The position numbers and the translations under genes were made by a program. This document shows, in pieces, positions 58,521 to 64,000 of a stretch of 64,000 bases of DNA. Origin of the DNA: Acanthornis magna (lineage: Eukaryota > Chordata > Aves > Passeriformes > Acanthizidae); NCBI GenBank assembly GCA_036785705.1, contig JAWUZG010000015.1, positions 3,673,001 to 3,737,000 of the forward strand. Reading direction: 5' to 3'. The notes under the pieces are model-generated. The model had not been told where the DNA came from, did no database searches, and saw only the letters and a program-made list of their open reading frames with translations. Each line of letters begins with the position of its first letter. Position 1 is the stretch's first letter.

Positions 58521-60599
58521 GGAGAAGCCACGGGGAGACAGGAAGGAGCTCGCAGAAAGGGAAAACTCTGGGAGAGGAGGAGGGAAGGAGGAGGCAGTGG
58601 GACAGTGCCCTGCGCTGAGGAAAAGCCAAACGAAGCAGGAGCCCAGGCAGAACCTTGCACTGTGGCCTTGGGAAGCTGCGGGAGGAACATCTGGGGTTAC
58701 AGAGCTGAAATCTCTCTATGTCGGATTTACCATGGCTGTAGCACCAACAGGTTTGACCGGAGAAGTTCTCACCAAAAACCAATACTGGGGTTTGTGTCAT
58801 ATTCCCCAGTCCATACTGGGAGGGCTGACTGATGTGCTAAGGACAGATCAAAATCTTTTCTCCAAACTTACAGCCACTCCCTGAAGCTTAGTGGAGTTAA
58901 AAAACCAAGCCAAACCCCTCGTGTTGCAGCCTTTCACCACACAGCTCTGAGTTTGTAGTTTGTCCTCTTCAGTCATAGCTCTCACTGATTTGGAACCTCC
59001 TTTTCCCTTACCCTGGCACAGCATCCTTGTTTGTGAGACTCCATATTCTCACACAGAGAGAGCAGGGCTCGGGCTGAGGTGCCTTTTCTCAAGGGACATG
59101 GGATTTTTGCACAGAGATAAATGGAATATCGCTACAGAAAGGAAGTGAGGTTGACAGCGAACCTTTGTGGAAGGGTCAGCATCTGCAGTGCCTTAGTGTA
59201 GAGTATCAAGACTGGGAAGGAAAATTAATTGTAGAAGAAACACAAGTTTTCCCTTTATGTGTTTATTTTTACAACCCTGATTAGTGTTGACTATTCTGAA
59301 TTTCCATGGTATTCAGTTTCATTGTAGATATGATGTTGGAATGATGGTGACATGTTTTGCTGGTTTGGGTTGGATGGCAGCCCTGCCTGGAGCTGTAAAA
59401 TTTGGAGAATCTCAGATGTCTTTCTTCCACTGCAAACCTGCATAGTATTGGTTCATTTTGTTTCAAAGATGCAAGTAAAATCCTGCTGTTTGATTGGAAC
59501 TGACAAAGTGTAACTCAATCAGTTACATATGAAAGACTTTTGAGAGCAGCTAGAAACCAATATTATATTAAGTTCATATATTTAGGCTCCAACATATATG
59601 GCAAATGCCATATATTTAAATTCTTAAAAGCTATTTGGTCATCATAGCATTCTCTACCAAAAAAATTTTGAACGTTTCTCTGGAATAGCTGCTAAATGCA
59701 TAATTTTCAAATTCTGTACGTGCAACAAATAAGATGAAGACACAGCTAACTGATATGAGGGAAGGGAGGATGGCTGAATGCAGGAAGAAATTCTTGCATG
59801 TTTCTGAGTGAGTTTTTAACCAGTTGGATATACAGGGTTGTCCTCTTGGCTGTGGTGTTGCCCAGTGTTGTAATACAAAATCAGTCTGGGAAATGAAGCT
59901 GAGGGACAGCCCTGTGCTCACACAGGGACTGTTCAAATATCAGCTAAACCTTCCAATTGGTACATGTGGTTAAGTACTGTTAGTATTTGTACTTTTTTTT
60001 TCTATCAGCTGAGGAAGCAAAAGCTCAGAAAAAAACTGTTTTGATTGAAAATTGTATGATTATTAAATATGCATATTTTCATTTTTCATCTGAGGTACAA
60101 TTGGAAGCATGGACAGCCAACCCCTGCTTTTTGTGTTGAAGTGAAATAATGATCGCATTAGACATAAACTCCTAATGGAGGCATCAGTTTTGGTGTGTAT
60201 CTACTTATTTGCTGAGTTCCCTTAACTCCTCATAACTCACCCTGCGCAGACTTGAATGTCAGGTGCTAGAAAGTTCAGCAGAGAGCAAGGTCAGACTCAA
60301 GGCCCCAGCATTTTCAGAGAGAGGAGCAGATTAAGTTCACCCTTCAACCCTCTGCTCTGAGAATCTGCCACTCCTGTTTTAGCTGTAGTACCCAAAAGTC
60401 TGACAAACAGAAACCAGAAACACTTCAGTGTGTATTTCTCCTGGAAGCAGGCACTGTCAAGAAATGCAATTTTGACCGCATTAGCCTTGAAATTTTCAGG
60501 CAAACCTAAATGAAGAGGAGGAGTTTATTCTGGCTCCTAGAAACTGATGGGAGCCCTGTGGGGCGTAGGTTCAAATTTTTAAATGTTCACATAAAATCA
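58521..60599. other. Noncoding DNA, no gene seen
   Basis: The left end is purine-rich and GC-rich (58521-58600), giving overlapping 95 to 147-codon frames on both strands that agree on no product. The rest is AT-rich, with a 22-base palindrome at 59594-59615. Confidence 0.5.
59594..59615. repeat. 22-bp near-perfect palindrome
   Basis: ATATATGGCA at 59594-59603 is the exact reverse complement of TGCCATATAT at 59606-59615, with AA between. It could extrude as a cruciform. It contains no complete CArG box. Confidence 0.75.
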
Positions 60600-60930
60600 G
60601 ATAATGGTATCCACCCCCTCAAAAGCTCCACGGGTGGAGAAGGGAAGAACATACCAATAAGCACATGCAATCCTTCAGAGTTCATTATACAGCAAGTGTG
60701 TTTCAAAGGACCTTGAGAGCATGTTTCCGAGGGAGGGGGAAGGTCGATGCATGGATGGGAGAAGCCAATTGAAATCAATGGGAATTGATTTAGAGTCCGG
60801 GGGCACTGTGTTAAAATCTCCAGTCTTACGATACACCTTCATGAATATTAACAGCAGCGGGATCAATACGCAGCTGATTTTCAGATGTACAGCTGGCTCC
60901 TTTTCGTCTGTAGATTAAAGACACTGCAAT
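60600..60930. promoter_or_regulatory. Candidate conserved noncoding block
   Basis: Non-repetitive segment with retained CpGs (near 60630, 60729, 60744, 60799, 60830 and 60860). It holds the inverted pair AAATCAAT (60772-60779) and ATTGATTT (60784-60791). The ATTGATT word resembles ONECUT/CUX-type sites. Near the right end CATGAATATTAACAGCAGCG and a GATTAAAGACA word occur. It lies just upstream of the CpG-dense patch, so the two may form one regulatory unit. Confidence 0.35.
60772..60791. repeat. Inverted repeat AAATCAAT-N4-ATTGATTT
   Basis: Perfect 8-base arms around GGGA. Each arm contains the ATTGAT word of ONECUT/CUX-like factors, placed head to head. Confidence 0.75.
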
Positions 60931-61044
60931 CTTTCTTTAGATAAGATTGAGAATTCCAAAAAATGACTTGTGACTTTAGATCCCGTTCTCCAGGGCTGTT
61001 TGACGGTGTTTATGATACTTTCCTACTTTTTTTTAAAGCATGCA

Positions 61045-61425
61045 TTTTCCCGGTTCGGTTTATCTCCGGCGTCCGTTTAAATGATTCTATATACATAAAG
61101 CGGAGCGGGCTGCTCCTGGGGGCACGGAGGTGGCTCTGGGGTGTTTTTGGGAAGGCTGGGGTTGGGGACAGCCCTCCTGCCAGCAGATGGCTGCCGCTCT
61201 CTGATGGAAGCGAGCGCTCCAGCCCGCTCCGCACGCAGTCCCCGCAAAGCTCTGCTCTCTGAGCCGCGACAGCTCTGCCTCCGAGTGAGCGATCCGCCAG
61301 CCTGGAGCCCAGTGACTGTCACCATCCGCCTGGGACAGCCCTGCGAGGCTCAGAGACAGAAACCTGTGCCGCTGCTGTGAGCGGGATGCTGAGCCTTTGC
61401 GGTCCAGGTGCTGCCCGAGCTGGGA
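61045..61425. promoter_or_regulatory. CpG-dense patch, candidate promoter or enhancer core
   Basis: About 26 CpG dinucleotides can be counted in roughly 380 bases, far denser than anywhere else in the window. GC-rich words such as AGCGAGCGCTCC (61209-61220) and GAGCCGCGAC (61261-61270) occur. No TATA box, first exon or recognisable start peptide could be tied to it. The 128-codon minus-strand frame (61087-61473) is rich in Arg, Ser and Ala as expected from composition. It is short for a classical CpG island but could mark a noncoding-RNA promoter or a distal element. Confidence 0.45.
61180..61191 (+). promoter_or_regulatory. CTCF-like core motif
   Basis: CCAGCAGATGGC matches the vertebrate CTCF core CCASYAGRKGGC at all 12 positions, and it sits inside the CpG-dense patch. 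A match of this length can occur by chance, so occupancy is not established. Confidence 0.45.
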
Positions 61426-64000
61426 AAGTGAAATCAGACTTTTTTCCAAGTCTCCTTTTTTCTCCTTTAACAAAGGATGCGAGTTATTTGAAACATCCTG
61501 AAAGCTTTTGTTTGTTTGGTTTGGAAGTGCAGGTCAGGATGCAGATTTGGCAGCTGTCCTTGCTTCCTTAAGGAGCTGAACAAATGCCCCAGGTCTAACC
61601 AACTCACTGAAATTCTGGGAACGTTTTGGGCTCCTCTATACAGCAGGCAAAGATTTCCATGTTCAGGCAGCCTAATAACACAGAATCACATCACAGGTTT
61701 CTAAATACATTACAAAATACTTACAGAAAGCTGAATACATCTCAGGGCTTACAGATTTAATGTTTTTCCTTGTGGTTTCTTTTGGTAGTATCTGGCAAAC
61801 TGCGTATCATCGAAAACATGTTTGTTTTATTCCAGTTTTGTCACTGTGGCTGGTGGCAAAGATATGGACAATGCAAGATATGCATATTATCTCTGCAGGA
61901 AGTTACTGGAATTCCTCAGAGAGCCTGGGCATGCTGAGGGTGGTCTAACGTACCTCAGGAATACGAAGTGGCCAGGTTTGCTTCCAGCCAAAGTTTGCTG
62001 TGTCCTTATGCTGCTGAACTGTTCCTGGCTATTCCAAAAGTGGCAAAGTTCCCCCTGCGCTGAATTCTGGTGATAGCTTGCACTTCTAAAGGCACTGCTA
62101 CATTTGCATGTTGTGTTTGTTTTGCATTTAAGGGAGTGCGGGTTTTGAAAAAATTTGCTTATATTGGTTTTTCAATGAATTCTGCAAAACTGGACTTTGG
62201 AGGCTGAGATGGTGCTCATGGTAAGGGAAAAAAAAAGGCTTGAAAAATGGTTCCTGTAAATTTGTTAAAGGTCCATGTAGCAGTGCTGCAATGGCTTTCG
62301 GAACAGTTTTTGAAAAATAAAAATGGTGTGGAGGAAGGCAATGGGAACAATGTAACACAAAATGGGGTAAACTTTGAGACTTTGTCTTTCTATACATTAT
62401 TCATCATGGCTCGTGAAAGGCGACTTGGCTTCTCTTGTGTTTTTGACGGCCAATTGGAAATGGTGAAAATGTTTGTAACTTCTATTGTGTTTTTTTCTAA
62501 TTAGACAAGGCAAATAGTTTATGAAGAGCAAGGACAGAATTAATCATGGGCTCTTGCTCATCACAGCTGTGCTCTGAATGCCTGACAGAGCCACTTTATG
62601 GCATATAATTCAACATATAGAATAAATGCAGTACAAAGGACAGAGTTTTGAAAGCATTTTCAGTGGCGATCACGTTGTTTTGCAAAGTCCTGAGCATAAC
62701 TGATTACAATTGAACTGAATGGGAGCTGTGAGATGCTTTGGAAAGTGAAATCCTCGCTGGCATTTCCAAAGAGGAGATCTGAATCTGGATTACAGCTTTT
62801 TGTGCAATTTGGATATAATTTCCATGTCTAATTTGGTGGGTGCATAAATGTATTGAGTGTTTTCTGCAGGCAGTTGGTTACCTAAGCATCCAACTCTCTC
62901 TTTGGGTTTAAAAGCATAGAAATCAGGAGGTTCTGATTGTACTTTCAAGTCATATGATTAAAGTCTTCCTTCTGTGTCAATCTGAAGACTAGAAGCTGTA
63001 TTTGTATTCCATATGAACTATATGTATGTTTTTCTGAATGATCTGTTGCCACTAGCAATTGTAATTAATGTTTCTTATTAACTTCACAATGTATACAACT
63101 TGGTATCAGCTTTTTAATGAAATATTAACTTATTTATTGCTCTTCCACTCTTTTTCTTTCATTTTAGAGCAAATCTGAAAGACTTCTGATGTTCTACTTT
63201 AATTGTAAAAGCCCTCTCCTATTTTTCCTTAGTAGGAGGGCCCACACTTTCTAATAACATTACCCTTTGCATGGTATCACACTGGTTTAGCTTTGCAGGG
63301 TGGCTTCTCAGTCTATTTCTCTTTTCAGAAGGAAATACTTCCAAAGTGGCTTCTCGGTCTTTTACCTGAGTCAGACTTCAGAAGTGATCAGTGATAATTT
63401 TCCCCTGCAAATGGCCATTTGTCTGCCTTGTACCTGGTGGCACTCAATAACTGACCTACAAGCCCAAATTCTGTCTAGATGTGCAAAGCCCATTAATTTG
63501 CATATTTAAGTATCTGTGTCCACACTTTAAAGGTCTGGTTTAAGTCACTTTGAGTATGCTACTGACAGGCAGAAGTGTGAGCCTAAGTGTTAGTTCATAA
63601 AACGCCTTGCAGAAAAGAAAGGGATTTATTCTCTATTACAACATTATTATATTGCAGGGATGTCTGTGAATTTCAGGCTGATGTGAAAACTGAATTAAAT
63701 GAAAGCGTGGCTTGTTTGGCTCTCAGTTCATCTCTGGCTAGAACAAAATGTTCACAGGTTTCCACTGGATTTGTTGGTGCTTGTATATAGTATTCTAAAG
63801 CACCTGACTTAAACTCTGCCAGCTCTGGTTGGCAATACTGGAACATTGCAACTGCACAGATTAGAATTTCAGAGAGGTGAGATAAGTGTCTGATCGTGTG
63901 GGTGCCTTGTGAACACAAACCCAGTCTTTCAAAATCTGCCCCAGCTGTCCCACGTCATGTGGTGTGAGCATGTTGTGGCTGTTGGGTCCAATGCACTTTT
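61426..64000. other. Noncoding DNA, no gene seen
   Basis: Open frames are at most 89 codons and unrecognisable. A segment at 62380-62600 with retained CpGs and few repeats has mild enhancer-like texture. The word GTGGCTTCTC(A/G)GTCT occurs twice, at 63300-63314 and 63346-63360. No transposon relic was recognised. Confidence 0.5.

Noticed and set aside
1..64000. tRNA genes, CRISPR arrays, prokaryotic operons and endogenous-retrovirus LTR or gene remnants
   Set aside because: No cloverleaf with a convincing T-loop word, no regularly spaced repeats, no ribosome-binding-site-led gene chains, and no recognisable LTR ends or viral protein motifs were seen on either strand.

Overview
The window reads as a stretch of a bird nuclear genome, either between genes or inside a very long intron. 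The clearest evidence is five degenerate CR1 LINE fragments. They have typical avian CR1 3' ends: repeated TCATAGAA octamers at the edge, then a 'GGGTTGGAAGGGACC'-like block and a 'GGGCAGGGACACCTTCCACT' block. Recognisable interspersed repeats cover only about 1.1 kb of 64 kb, and simple repeats are short, which also fits a bird. I cannot name the species or the locus.

No protein-coding gene, tRNA, rRNA, CRISPR array or bacterial-type operon could be supported. The longest open frame is 212 codons (47176-47814, minus strand). Neither it nor any other frame shows a family I recognise, except the decayed CR1 ORF2 tails on the minus strand at 52450-52651 and about 35400-35520. The many short open frames are what a sequence of moderate GC yields by chance.

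Layout: 1-9.6 kb is plain noncoding DNA with one TAAT-rich candidate regulatory block (1741-2320). 9.6-24.7 kb holds candidate blocks at 9650-10035, 13795-14110, 17041-17340, 18541-18800 and 19490-20010, plus several palindromes and an (ATT)n array near 24.6 kb. 29.6-31.1 kb is the longest candidate regulatory cluster. 31.5-52.9 kb carries all five CR1 fragments, every one in minus orientation, with another candidate block at 45471-46140 and low-complexity T or T/G tracts. A 143-bp sequence at 49821-49963 recurs in inverted orientation at 56953-57095 with 136 of 143 identical bases; it is the strongest unexplained structure seen. The right part has candidate blocks at 58271-58520 and 60600-60930. 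These lead into the only CpG-dense patch (61045-61425), which contains an exact match to the 12-base CTCF core.

The candidate regulatory blocks were chosen by eye: non-repetitive texture, clustered homeodomain/SOX/POU-like words and retained CpGs. They are inferences that a multi-species alignment would confirm or remove. No new enzymatic, defence or mobile system was found.
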